The notes under the pieces were generated by a model. It was not told the origin of the DNA. It saw only the letters and a program-made list of their open reading frames with translations, and searched no databases. The position numbers and the translations under genes are program-made. From Acidobacteriota bacterium (GTDB taxonomy: Bacteria; Acidobacteriota; Vicinamibacteria; Vicinamibacterales; UBA2999), in NCBI GenBank assembly GCA_947482665.1, contig CANKJK010000010.1, positions 62,001 through 126,000 of the forward strand: a stretch of DNA of 64,000 nucleotides. Reading direction: 5' to 3'. Each line of letters begins with the position of its first letter. Positions within the stretch are counted from its first letter, which is position 1. This document shows positions 33,658 to 41,872 of the stretch, one piece after another.

Positions 33658-34421
33658 CGGGGTGCCATGCGAATCGCGCCGTCCAACCGGATCACCTCGC
33701 CGTTGAGCATCTCGTTCTCGAAGATGTGCCGGACCAGCGCGGCGTATTCAGGAGGGCGGCCGAGACGGGATGGAAACGGGACCTGTTGACCCAGCGAGGC
33801 TCGCGCCGCTTCGGGAAGCGCGGCGAGCAGGGGCGTATCGAATGTGCCCGGGGCAATCGTCATGACGCGGATGCCGACACGCGCGAACTCGCGTGCCAGC
33901 GGCAGCGTCATGCCGACGATGCCGCCCTTCGAGGCGGAATAGGCCACCTGGCCGACCTGGCCATCGAACGCCGCCACGGAGGCCGTCGTGACGATCACGC
34001 CCCGCTCACCGGATTCAAGAGGTGGACGCGCCGACATGGCCGTCGCGGCCAGGCGGATCGCATTGAAGGTGCCGACCAGGTTGATTTCGATGGATCGGCG
34101 GAAGTGGTCCAGCGGCTGTGGGCCCTCCTTGCCGACGGCCCGTTCCGCGACCGCGATACCGGCCGTGCAGACCAGTCCGTCCACGCCACCAAAGGCGTCG
34201 AGTGCCGCATCGACGGCCCGCTGCATGTCGACCTCGGAGGTCACGTCCGTCCGGATGAACCGCGCCGAGGGTCCGAGCCTCGTTGCGCGGGTCTCGCCCG
34301 TCGCCTCGTTCAGATCCGCGATGAGGACGCGTCCCCCCGCGGCTACGACCATGTCGGCCGTCGCCCCGCCAAGGCCAGACGCGCCGCCGGTGATGATGAC
34401 CGTACGACCCTGCAACTGCAC
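33654..34421 (-). CDS. SDR / 3-hydroxyacyl-CoA dehydrogenase type II-like
   Basis: A 255-residue short-chain dehydrogenase resembling HSD17B10-type 3-hydroxyacyl-CoA dehydrogenases. Seen: '[22 protein letters not shown]', 'VLIADLNEA', '[41 protein letters not shown]', catalytic 'YSASKGG' and '[21 protein letters not shown]', with C-terminal '[16 protein letters not shown]'. GTG 34421 is chosen because the fold begins here and TACAAT lies 7 bases upstream; a TTG further upstream falls in the T run of a terminator. Likely beta-oxidation of branched acyl-CoA. Confidence 0.85.
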   Translation of the reverse strand: MQLQGRTVIITGGASGLGGATADMVVAAGGRVLIADLNEATGETRATRLGPSARFIRTDVTSEVDMQRAVDAALDAFGGVDGLVCTAGIAVAERAVGKEGPQPLDHFRRSIEINLVGTFNAIRLAATAMSARPPLESGERGVIVTTASVAAFDGQVGQVAYSASKGGIVGMTLPLAREFARVGIRVMTIAPGTFDTPLLAALPEAARASLGQQVPFPSRLGRPPEYAALVRHIFENEMLNGEVIRLDGAIRMAPR

Positions 34422-34428
34422 GAGCGGA

Positions 34429-34434
34429 ATTGTA
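34429..34434 (-). promoter_or_regulatory. -10-like box, probable leaderless promoter
   Basis: TACAAT on the minus strand is followed by 7 bases and GTG 34421; no Shine-Dalgarno sequence. It sits directly after the terminator of the upstream radical SAM gene. Confidence 0.5.
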
Positions 34435-34440
34435 CCCGTG

Positions 34441-34480
34441 AAAGACAAAGGGCCGGTGAGTCTGGGTGACCCACCGGCCC
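34441..34480 (-). terminator. Intrinsic terminator of the radical SAM gene
   Basis: A perfect 9-bp GC-rich stem (34450-34458 with 34472-34480) has a 13-base loop. On the minus strand it is followed by TTTGTCTTT. It lies 29 bases after the stop codon at 34509. Confidence 0.8.
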
Positions 34481-34508
34481 GGATGGTTGTGCGAACGGTC
34501 CGAGGTAA

Positions 34509-36611
34509 CTAGACCGTCTTGTTGTGCAGCACCGGCTGGACCGGATCCGCCTTCGGCTTCGGGCGGCCCTGGAGCCCCGCGATCTGAAGCGTCGGCTGCT
34601 CCTTGAGGACTTCCTGACGATAGAGGCGCTCCATCTCCTGGTGATGGCGGAGCTCTTCCGGCGTCATGTTCGCAGTCTTGCGTGCCGCGAGCTTTTCCTC
34701 GCGGGCGTTCTTGGCGATACCGAGCTCATCCAGGTCGGTCTGCGCGCCGGCCGCGACGGCCTCGGCGTTCAGCACCAGCGAATGGCTGGCATCCGCCATC
34801 TGGACGCTCTTGTTGCCCGCCCAGATCTCATGCCGGCCATGCTCTTCGTACCACTTGGTGAGCGTCGCCGTCATGTGCATCTTCTCGATGATGTTCCGCC
34901 AGCCGATGCCCGTGTTGTAGGCGCAGAAGGAAATCTCGCCCTCCTGCGTGGCATACGGAATGATGCACATCTCGGTGCGGCGGAAGTCGTAGTTGAAGAG
35001 GTCCTGGAACCACATGCCCGCGATGAACAGGAAGTTCCAGCGGTCCGCCCGGCGCTTCTCGATATCGCTCATCGTGCGGTCGCCGCCCACCTTGCCGTAG
35101 TCCCTGCCCGTGGCTCCGAACGTCTTGTCGAACTTCTTGAGGAGGTCCATCAGCCGGAAATGCGTTGGCGCCTTGAACGGGTCGTAGTTGCGGAGCAGGG
35201 CCAGTGCCATGCCCGTGACGGACAGGAACTTGCCGCGCGCGGCATCGTTGACCTGAGCCACGTCCTTGGCCAGCTGCTCGGCCTTCAGGAAGGCGGTCAC
35301 GGGAACGGCTTCCTTGGTTTCCTTGTCGATCATCAAGGCCATGCCGACGCCGCAGTTCGGGTGGCATCCGCAGGTCAGGTTGCCCCACGGCGTATCGGGT
35401 CCGTGAACGACGTCCGCCCAGTCGGTGAAGGTGCCCATGAACGAGATCGGGAACCAGTCGCGGGTCGGCTCGCCCAGACCAACCTGGCTCTTCACATCAT
35501 GGGCGAGGTGCGACAGCGTATAGCGCTGCGCGGCACGGCGCTCCGGAGTAATTTCCTCGTCGCGGCCGGTGAAGGAGACCGGCTGGAACGAGAGGAAGTT
35601 GATCCGCTTCGGATTGTCGAGCGCGAACTCGATGACCCGGCCGACCTGCTCGTTGTTGACGCCATTCACGATCGTGATGACGGGGACGATGTCGACGCCG
35701 GCCGCGTGCAGGTTCTCGATCGCGCGCAGCTTCACGTCGAAGAGATTGCCGACGCGCCGGTGCGAGTTGGCGGCGTTGCCGATACCGTCAAACTGCAGAT
35801 AGGCGTAGCGCAGACCGGCCTCGGCCGCCTGCTTCGCGAACTCCACGCTCTTGGCGAACTCGATACCGTTGGTCGCCGCCTGCACCGAGCTGTAGCCCAC
35901 CTTGCGCGCGTACCGGACGGCGTCCAGGAAGTAGGGCGACATGGTCGGCTCGCCGCCGGAGAACTGGACGGACATCTGCCGCTTCGGCTTGATCGTGATG
36001 GCGTTGTCGAGGACCTGCTTGATGTCCTCCCACGTCAGTTCGTGGACGAAACCCACCTGGTTGGCGTCCATGAAACAGGGGTCGCACATCATGTTGCAGC
36101 GGTTGGTGAGGTCCACGGTGAGGACCGACCCCCGGCCGTGCAGAATCGTGGAGCTGCCATGGTTGTGCAGCTTGGCATCGTTGTGCGCGCGGATGTCCCG
36201 GCCCGGGAACACGTCCTCCAGGTGCTTGAAGAAGGCGGTGTCCATGGCCATCACGTCCTCGAAGTGGCCGTGCAGCGGACAGTCCTTCACCATCAGGATC
36301 TTGCCGTCGCGCTCGAGAATGGTGGCCTTGATTTCTCCGACCTTCTCGTTGAGGAGCACCGAGACGTCCTGCTTGCCGTCGAGGATCGCCTGGCGGGCTT
36401 CCCGGACACAGGTCGGGCACAGTGAATCCGTCTCACGCGGCCAGCCGAGCGGCGGCTTCGTCTTCTGGTGAGACTTCAACAGCGGCTTATCCGACCAGGC
36501 TGGCGTGAACGACGGGTTCTGGGCGATCTTGTTGGCGGTGGCGAAGGCGTGCCACACCCCGTTGGCCAGAACGGCCATGCCCTTTTCCACGTACTTCATC
36601 GGCGCATGCAT
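34509..36611 (-). CDS. Radical SAM enzyme of the tetraether/membrane-spanning lipid synthase-like (Tes, MJ0619-type) group
   Basis: A 700-residue radical SAM protein. N-terminal metal/cluster motif 'SLCPTC' (Cys65, Cys68) with 'ILERDGKILMVKDCPLHGHF' (Cys111, His114); canonical CX3CX2C at Cys172/176/179 ('LTNRCNMMCDPC'); 'QFSGGEPTMSPYF' SAM-binding; and further cysteines in 'NLTCGCHPNCGVGMA'. The SLCPxC...KxCPxHG prelude is characteristic of the Tes/MJ0619-like family that couples lipid tails in archaea, whose bacterial relatives make membrane-spanning diabolic acids. Acidobacteria make iso-diabolic acid, so this role is attractive but inferred. ATG 36611 has AAGGAG 9 bases upstream; the C-terminal ~150 residues are charged and helical. 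Confidence 0.7.
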   Translation of the reverse strand: MHAPMKYVEKGMAVLANGVWHAFATANKIAQNPSFTPAWSDKPLLKSHQKTKPPLGWPRETDSLCPTCVREARQAILDGKQDVSVLLNEKVGEIKATILERDGKILMVKDCPLHGHFEDVMAMDTAFFKHLEDVFPGRDIRAHNDAKLHNHGSSTILHGRGSVLTVDLTNRCNMMCDPCFMDANQVGFVHELTWEDIKQVLDNAITIKPKRQMSVQFSGGEPTMSPYFLDAVRYARKVGYSSVQAATNGIEFAKSVEFAKQAAEAGLRYAYLQFDGIGNAANSHRRVGNLFDVKLRAIENLHAAGVDIVPVITIVNGVNNEQVGRVIEFALDNPKRINFLSFQPVSFTGRDEEITPERRAAQRYTLSHLAHDVKSQVGLGEPTRDWFPISFMGTFTDWADVVHGPDTPWGNLTCGCHPNCGVGMALMIDKETKEAVPVTAFLKAEQLAKDVAQVNDAARGKFLSVTGMALALLRNYDPFKAPTHFRLMDLLKKFDKTFGATGRDYGKVGGDRTMSDIEKRRADRWNFLFIAGMWFQDLFNYDFRRTEMCIIPYATQEGEISFCAYNTGIGWRNIIEKMHMTATLTKWYEEHGRHEIWAGNKSVQMADASHSLVLNAEAVAAGAQTDLDELGIAKNAREEKLAARKTANMTPEELRHHQEMERLYRQEVLKEQPTLQIAGLQGRPKPKADPVQPVLHNKTV

Positions 36612-36661
36612 CTTTGACAACTCCTTGAGCCCGTGGCGTTTGAGGGCCATCGGGACGCCAC

Positions 36662-36703
36662 ATTCTAGCCAGCCGGCTTGGGAATTGGGCGGATTTCCGC
36701 CCA
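36662..36703 (-). promoter_or_regulatory. Promoter and dyad operator upstream of the radical SAM gene
   Basis: On the minus strand TAGAAT (36667-36662) fits a -10 box, giving a leader of about 45 bases to ATG 36611. A perfect dyad TGGGCGGATTTCCGCCCA (36686-36703) covers the -35 position and is a candidate operator. A second imperfect repeat (CCGCCCATTT / AAATGGCGG) overlaps it to about 36719. The rest of the 36612-36870 gap holds no gene. Confidence 0.5.
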
Positions 36704-36870
36704 TTTGGCGAAATGGCGGGGTCAGTGGGCATAACTGCCGGTGGAATGGCAGCGTGCATTGCAGGGCAACTCGTCTGATAATTGTCGCGCCCTGTATTGG
36801 AACGAGCGGGTCGGGTTGCCCGTCTTAACTAAGTCAACTGCGTCCGTCCTGCTCCAAAGGAGAGAACGAA

Positions 36871-37263
36871 ATGAAGCGTGTGTCCATGTTCTTGGCGGCT
36901 TTGGCCGTCGCCCTGCTCCCGACGATTGCCCGTGCCGATGTGGCGTCCGCTGATGCCGCCGCCTATATGGGCGCCTGGGGCCTGACCTTCGAGGGCCCGA
37001 TGGGGCCGATCGATTTCACCGTGACGTTCAGCGACGCCGGCGGCAAGCTCGCCGCCAAGGTCGAGGGCTCTGCCTTCGGCGCCGGCCCGATCAAGAGCAT
37101 CACCAAGGGCGCCGACGGCGTGACCCTGGCGTTCGAGATTGACGCGGCCGGGATGGTGATCCCTGCCAAGCTGACGGTCGCCCCGGACGGCGCCAAGGCC
37201 AAGGGCAACCTGGACATCATGGACGGGATGTTCTCGGCTCCGGGTTCCGGCGCCAAAAAGTAG
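36871..37263 (+). CDS. Exported hypothetical protein
   Basis: A 130-residue protein with a signal peptide ('MFLAALAVALLPTIARAD'). A beta-rich domain follows: 'YMGAWGLTFEGPMGPIDFTVTFSDAGGKLAAKVEG' and 'GVTLAFEIDAAGMVIPAKLTVAPDGAKAKGNLDI'. It resembles lipocalin/DUF-type small beta-barrel domains seen in exported bacterial proteins, but I cannot name a family. The Shine-Dalgarno site AAAGGAGAG precedes the ATG. Confidence 0.72.
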   Translation: MKRVSMFLAALAVALLPTIARADVASADAAAYMGAWGLTFEGPMGPIDFTVTFSDAGGKLAAKVEGSAFGAGPIKSITKGADGVTLAFEIDAAGMVIPAKLTVAPDGAKAKGNLDIMDGMFSAPGSGAKK

Positions 37264-37296
37264 AAATCCGGCTCCACGCCGGCGCCCGCATTCTGA

Positions 37297-37302
37297 TAGA
37301 AC
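37297..37302 (+). promoter_or_regulatory. -10-like box, probable leaderless promoter
   Basis: TAGAAC is followed by 7 bases and ATG 37310, without a Shine-Dalgarno site. Confidence 0.35.
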
Positions 37303-37309
37303 GATACGG

Positions 37310-38290
37310 ATGATTCGTGACGTTCTGATTGTGGGCGCCGGTCCTTCCGGCCTCGCCACCGCCATCGCCGCCAAGCAGGCGGGTCTCGACTACGTCCTGG
37401 TCGAGAAGGGCGCTCTCGTCAATTCCATTTTTCACTTCCCGACGCACATGGTGTTCTTCACCACACCAGAGCTGCTTGAGATCGGGAAGCTACCGCTCAC
37501 CACACCGTTCGAGAAGCCCACCAGGCTTGAGGCGCTGCGCTATTACCGGCGCGTCGTGGATACCTACGACCTCTCGATCTCGTTTGACGAAACAGTCGTC
37601 AGCATCGAGCGCGAGGACGACGGCGTCTTCGTCATCGAAACCACGACGCCGCGGGGCGACACGCGCCTGCGCCAGGCGCGGGCCGTGGTGCTGGCCATCG
37701 GCTACTACGACCGGCCGAACCTGCTCGGAGTGCCCGGAGAGGACCTGCCGCACGTCTCCCATTACTACACCGATGCACATCCGTACTATCGCAAGCGCGT
37801 CGTGATCGTCGGCGGCAAGAATTCGGCGGCGGAGGCTGCGCTGGAACTGTACCGGGCGGGCGCGATGCCGACGCTGGTGCACCGGCACGCCACACTTGGT
37901 GATTCCATCAAGTACTGGGTGAGGCCCGATATCGAGAACCGCATCAAGGAAGGGTCCGTGGGCGCGCGCTTCGAGAGCCACGTGGTGGCGATCACGCCGT
38001 CGGTGGTGACGCTCGATGGCCCGGGAGGCCGCGAGGACCTGCCGGCCGAGGCGGTCTTCCTGCTGACGGGTTACTGCCCGGATGTGGAATTGATGCGACG
38101 TGCCGGCGTCCATTGTCATGCCGAGACGCTTGCGCCAGAAATAAACCCGGACACGTTCGAGACGAACGTGCCGAACCTGTTCATCGTGGGTGGGGCCATG
38201 GCCGGTCGCGCCACCGGTTCGATCTTCATCGAGAACGGCCGGTTTCACGGCGAGAAGGCCGTGGCCGAACTGGCCGAACGTTTCCGGTGA
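37310..38290 (+). CDS. ypdA: YpdA-family bacillithiol disulfide reductase-like flavoprotein
   Basis: A 326-residue FAD/NADPH flavoprotein of the YpdA (Bdr) family. FAD-binding 'DVLIVGAGPSGLATAIAAKQAGL', 'GALVNSIFHFPTHMVFFTTPELLEIG', NADPH-binding 'RVVIVGGKNSAAEAALELYRAG' and C-terminal 'NLFIVGGAMAGRATGSIFIENGRFHG' all match. It lacks the CxxC of thioredoxin reductases, as expected for this group, which uses another Cys. It would keep bacillithiol reduced, although no bsh genes are in the window. Convergent with the LON-domain gene, separated by tandem hairpins. Confidence 0.88.
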   Translation: MIRDVLIVGAGPSGLATAIAAKQAGLDYVLVEKGALVNSIFHFPTHMVFFTTPELLEIGKLPLTTPFEKPTRLEALRYYRRVVDTYDLSISFDETVVSIEREDDGVFVIETTTPRGDTRLRQARAVVLAIGYYDRPNLLGVPGEDLPHVSHYYTDAHPYYRKRVVIVGGKNSAAEAALELYRAGAMPTLVHRHATLGDSIKYWVRPDIENRIKEGSVGARFESHVVAITPSVVTLDGPGGREDLPAEAVFLLTGYCPDVELMRRAGVHCHAETLAPEINPDTFETNVPNLFIVGGAMAGRATGSIFIENGRFHGEKAVAELAERFR

Positions 38291-38293
38291 GCC

Positions 38294-38351
38294 CTGTCAC
38301 GCCGTGGCGTGACAGCCGACGTCACGGGAGGCGCAAAGAGCCGGCCTCCCG
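38294..38351. terminator. Tandem hairpins between convergent genes
   Basis: Two perfect inverted repeats lie in the 70-base gap between ypdA and the LON-domain gene. The first is a 10-bp stem with a 2-base centre (38294-38315). The second is an 8-bp stem (38325-38332 with 38344-38351) with an 11-base loop. Neither has a T run; they probably terminate or stabilise both transcripts. Confidence 0.55.
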
Positions 38352-38360
38352 GCCTGCGGT

Positions 38361-38993
38361 TCAGTGGGTTGAACGTCCCGTCCAGCCCGCGCCGGTCGCC
38401 ATCCCGTTCATCTGAATCAGATCAATCAAGGACCGGCAGCGCTCCAGCACGCCCTCCCGTTCGAGCAGGGCCTGTCGCTCGATGGGGGCCAGTTGCATGT
38501 ACTGGGACAGGCCGTTCACGAGGTCGTCGTCGGGAATCGCGGGGGGGAACCGCGGTTCTCCTCCCGCGCGTTCGAGCGCAGCGGCCAGCACCGCCTCCAG
38601 CCGCAGGCGTTGCCGGCGGAGTTCGTCCCGGACGACATCATCGAGTGACTCAGCGAGGTGCTGGACCCTGCCGATGCGGTAGGGCTTTCCCTCGTCTTCC
38701 TCCGTCACCTTGAACTTCTCGAGACCGCGCAGGACGATATTGAAGCACCCGTCCTCCAGGCGCTCCGTGTGGGTGATGACGCCGGCACACCCGATGTCAT
38801 AGACGGCGGGCCGGCCCTCGTACTCCATCTCGTACCCCGGCTTCAGCAGGACCAGGCCGATCAGGCGGTCTCCCTCCAGCGCATCCACCACCATCGAGCG
38901 GTAGCGAGGCTCAAAGATGTGCAGGGGCAGGAACACGTTCGGGAACAGCACCGTGTTCGGCAGCGGGAAGAGCGGGATCGTGGGTGGCAGCAT
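38361..38993 (-). CDS. LON protease N-terminal (substrate-binding) domain protein
   Basis: A 210-residue stand-alone LON substrate-binding domain without ATPase or protease parts. Seen: 'IPLFPLPNTVLFPNVFLPLHIFEPRYRSMVVDALEGDRLIGLVLL', 'YDIGCAGVITHTERLEDGCFNIVLRGLEKFKV', then a helical C-terminus. Such proteins are common but poorly understood, possibly protein-quality adaptors. It is the last gene of the MoxR-VWA operon (9-base gap). Confidence 0.88.
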   Translation of the reverse strand: MLPPTIPLFPLPNTVLFPNVFLPLHIFEPRYRSMVVDALEGDRLIGLVLLKPGYEMEYEGRPAVYDIGCAGVITHTERLEDGCFNIVLRGLEKFKVTEEDEGKPYRIGRVQHLAESLDDVVRDELRRQRLRLEAVLAAALERAGGEPRFPPAIPDDDLVNGLSQYMQLAPIERQALLEREGVLERCRSLIDLIQMNGMATGAGWTGRSTH

Positions 38994-39002
38994 GAACCCG
39001 GC

Positions 39003-40280
39003 TCAGTGGACCAGGCGCGTCTTCTTGTCCATGTAGTCCATCAGGACGTACTGGCCAAGCGTGTACGGCGTGGTGAAGTAGGCCTTGCCACGGCAGACCG
39101 CGGCCACGCGGCGCACGAAGGCCACCAGATCCGGATCGCGGGCCAGCATGAACGTATTGATCATGATGCCGGCCTTGGCGCAGTTGGTCACTTCGGCGAA
39201 GGTCTCGGAGATGACATGCGGATCCAGGCCGAAGGCGTTCTTGTAGATGCGCCCATCGGGCTGGGTCAGCGCCGATGGTTTCCCGTCGGTGATCATGATG
39301 ATCTGCCGCATGTCCTTGCGCTGCCGCTCCAGAATGCGCCGTGAGAGCCGGAGTCCTTCCCGTGTGTTCGTGTAGTACGGCCCCACGCGGACGCGGCCGA
39401 GCTGCTTCAGGGGAATCTCCTCCGCCGAGTGGTGGAAGAGCACCACATGGAGCGTGTCGCCGGGATACTGCGTCCGGATCATGTGGGACAGCGCCATGGC
39501 CACCTGTTTGGCCGGCGTGAAGCGATCCTCGCCATAAAGAATCATGCTGTGGCTGCAGTCCAGCATGATGACGGTCGCGCACGAACTCTGGTATTCGCTC
39601 TGCGCCACCATGAGATCGGGATAGTCCACGTCGATCCCGCCACGACTCCCGACGGCCCCTGGGCCCAGCCGGTGCACGGCCCTGAGGATCGTTCCGCTCG
39701 GGTCGATGTTGAGCGTGTCTCCGAACTCATAGGGCTTGGAGGCCGCGGCGGCTTCGATGCCCGTCGAGAGGTCGCGCGTGTCGTGCCGGCCCGCGCTTGA
39801 TCGCCCCATTGATCCCAGCAGATCCCGCAAGGCCCGGTATCCGAGGAAGTCGAGGCTCTTATCCGTGACTTCGAATCGTGTCTGCGCAGGTGGTCCACTC
39901 TCAGCCTGGCCAGACTCAGCCCGGCGACGCGCCTCTCCCTCCAGGTCCGGCGCGCTGGTGATGAAGCCGTCCTCCATCATCCGATCGATCAATCGCTGAA
40001 TCAGGTCTTCAAGCTTCTGCCGCACGGCGTCGTGATCGGCGTCGGCCGGGTCGCCCAGCATCTGCTGGATGGCGGCATCAGAGAGCACCCCGCCACTGAA
40101 GAGCGCATCGAGAATGGCGTCGTGCAACGCCTGCATCGTGCGGTCGTCGCCTCCGTCGGAGGGGTCCCACGGATTGTTGAATCCGCTCGAGAGAAACAGC
40201 TCCGACAGCTTCGAGACGAGATCGTCGAAATCGATCTCGTCGAAGGGGTCGGCCGTGTATTTCGTGTAGCGGAACTTCAT
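39003..40280 (-). CDS. VWA-domain protein (MoxR partner)
   Basis: A 425-residue protein without a signal peptide. The N-terminal half is acidic and helical; the C-terminal von Willebrand factor A domain carries the MIDAS motif 'DCSHSM' (Asp241, Ser243, Ser245), with '[27 protein letters not shown]' and '[14 protein letters not shown]' for the downstream Thr/Asp ligands. MoxR AAA ATPases and VWA proteins work in pairs as metal-dependent chaperones for enzyme maturation. The MoxR gene lies 17 bases upstream. The target is unknown. Confidence 0.87.
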   Translation of the reverse strand: MKFRYTKYTADPFDEIDFDDLVSKLSELFLSSGFNNPWDPSDGGDDRTMQALHDAILDALFSGGVLSDAAIQQMLGDPADADHDAVRQKLEDLIQRLIDRMMEDGFITSAPDLEGEARRRAESGQAESGPPAQTRFEVTDKSLDFLGYRALRDLLGSMGRSSAGRHDTRDLSTGIEAAAASKPYEFGDTLNIDPSGTILRAVHRLGPGAVGSRGGIDVDYPDLMVAQSEYQSSCATVIMLDCSHSMILYGEDRFTPAKQVAMALSHMIRTQYPGDTLHVVLFHHSAEEIPLKQLGRVRVGPYYTNTREGLRLSRRILERQRKDMRQIIMITDGKPSALTQPDGRIYKNAFGLDPHVISETFAEVTNCAKAGIMINTFMLARDPDLVAFVRRVAAVCRGKAYFTTPYTLGQYVLMDYMDKKTRLVH

Positions 40281-40297
40281 GGCGAGTGGGCGCCGGC

Positions 40298-41815
40298 CTA
40301 GTTGTAGTACCGCTTCCGGCCGCCGCCCTGCGGCGGTTCGTCGTCGGGATCATCCGCCGGGGCCGGTCGCGAGGGCCGACGCGCTGGCGACTCGCCCGCG
40401 TGATAGCCGCGGTCTTCGCTCCGGCTGATCTTCTTGAGGGCATAGAGGCCCTCCAGAATGAAGTCGATACCCGCCGCCACGACCGGTTCAGGCGCGTGCG
40501 CGGGAATGCCGACCTGCTGCGTGAGTTCCACCAGGCCCTGCACCTGCTGGGCCGCGGCCACGATGTCTGTCGCGCCGGTCGTGTCGGTGAACTGGAGGCT
40601 GCCGCCGAGGTCGAACCACTCGATGACACGGTGCGTATCGAGGTGCGAGAGGTACCCATCGGCCACGGTGGCCACGGCCGCGCGGACCAGTTCCCGCGCG
40701 ATCACTTCCGCGCCTTTGAGCTCACCTTCGTACTCGAGTTCGAACTTGCCGGTCATGGCGGGGAGGGCCGCATAGACATCCGTCACGCGCGCCGCCGCCA
40801 CGGACTCGCCGCACGCCAGCGCGCGCCGCTCCGCATTGGAGGTCACATTCTCCAGCGCGGAAATCGGCAGCCGCTGGCTCACGCCCGACCGGCGGTCAAC
40901 GCGGCGGTCCTGCCGCGCCTGGAACGCAATCTCCTCCACGACTTCGGCGACGAAGGTCGGGAGTTCCACGGGCGGGGCCCCACCCTCGCGCAGGATCCAC
41001 GCCTCCTGCGCGGTGATGCTCATCGCGGCCTGTCGGCCCGGGGGGTAGTGGGTTCTGATTTCGGATCCGATGCGGTCCTTGAGCGGCGTGATGATCTTGC
41101 CGCGAGCCGTGTAGTCCTCGGGATTCGCCGTGAACGCCATCAGGACGTCGAGGGGCAGTCGAATGGGATACCCCTTAATCTGGACGTCGCCCTCCTGCAG
41201 GATGTTGAAGAGGCCTACCTGGATCTTGCCGGCCAGGTCGGGCAGTTCGTTGATGGCGAAGATGCCACGGTTGGCGCGGGGCAGCAGCCCATAGTGCATC
41301 GTCAAGTCGCTCGACAACTGGAGGCCCGAGCGCGCGGCCTTGATCGGATCGATATCGCCCACCATGTCGGCGATGGTGACGTCCGGCGTCGCCAGCTTCT
41401 CGACGTAGCGGGCGTCGCGCCCGAGCCACGCCACCGGCGTCGCGTCGCCCTCATTGGCGATGCGTGTCCGGCAGGCGCTGCACAGAGGGGCGAGCGGGTC
41501 GTCGTTGATTTCGCAGCCCGGCATGACCGGCACCCACTCGTCGAGGAGGGTCGCCAACGCGCGCAGCAGCCGTGTTTTGGCCTGGCCCCTGAGACCCAGC
41601 AGGATGAAGTGGTGTTGCGAGAGCAGCGCGTTGACCACCTGGGGGATGACGGTGTCGTTGTACCCCACGATCCCCGGGAAGAGGGTCTCGCCGGACTTCA
41701 ACCGCGCGATCAGGTTGTCGCGCACCTCCTGTTGTACGCTGCGATGCGGAACGGCGCCGGATGCCACGGCGATCTTGAGAGCGCCAAGCGTCAACAAAGG
41801 CTGGAGGGTGGCCAT
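40298..41815 (-). CDS. MoxR/magnesium-chelatase-like AAA ATPase
   Basis: A 505-residue AAA protein. Walker A is altered: 'LLGLRGQAKTRLL' at about 74-83 has Ala for the third Gly of GxxGxGKT. Walker B-like 'GIFAINELPDLAGKIQ', 'GYPIRLPLDVLMAFTANPEDYTARGKIITPLKDRIG' (sensor 1/arginine finger region) and an HxK-like C-terminus follow. It resembles BchI/ChlI-type proteins, coupled to the VWA gene directly downstream. ATG 41815 is chosen because TAAGAT lies 7 bases upstream; an extended frame reaches into the divergent GDPD gene. Confidence 0.85.
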   Translation of the reverse strand: MATLQPLLTLGALKIAVASGAVPHRSVQQEVRDNLIARLKSGETLFPGIVGYNDTVIPQVVNALLSQHHFILLGLRGQAKTRLLRALATLLDEWVPVMPGCEINDDPLAPLCSACRTRIANEGDATPVAWLGRDARYVEKLATPDVTIADMVGDIDPIKAARSGLQLSSDLTMHYGLLPRANRGIFAINELPDLAGKIQVGLFNILQEGDVQIKGYPIRLPLDVLMAFTANPEDYTARGKIITPLKDRIGSEIRTHYPPGRQAAMSITAQEAWILREGGAPPVELPTFVAEVVEEIAFQARQDRRVDRRSGVSQRLPISALENVTSNAERRALACGESVAAARVTDVYAALPAMTGKFELEYEGELKGAEVIARELVRAAVATVADGYLSHLDTHRVIEWFDLGGSLQFTDTTGATDIVAAAQQVQGLVELTQQVGIPAHAPEPVVAAGIDFILEGLYALKKISRSEDRGYHAGESPARRPSRPAPADDPDDEPPQGGGRKRYYN

Positions 41816-41822
41816 GCGGCTG

Positions 41823-41828
41823 ATCTTA
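41823..41828 (-). promoter_or_regulatory. -10-like box, probable leaderless promoter
   Basis: TAAGAT on the minus strand, 7 bases before ATG 41815, no Shine-Dalgarno site. Confidence 0.4.
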
Positions 41829-41872
41829 CCAGCCAGCCGAAACGCAGGACCGGCAGACATCATCGAGTATTC

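Noticed and set aside
34524-36425. 633-codon plus-strand open frame opposite the radical SAM gene
   Set aside because: Composition is His/Arg/Val-rich shadow sequence without domains. The minus strand carries the CX3CX2C enzyme, promoter and terminator.
40286-41872. Very long plus-strand open frame (793 codons to 42667) running into the GDPD gene
   Set aside because: Its first 1.6 kb is antisense to the MoxR ATPase gene, which has clear homology and motifs. Only the GDPD part from 41873 has family similarity; high GC removes stop codons in the shadow frame.
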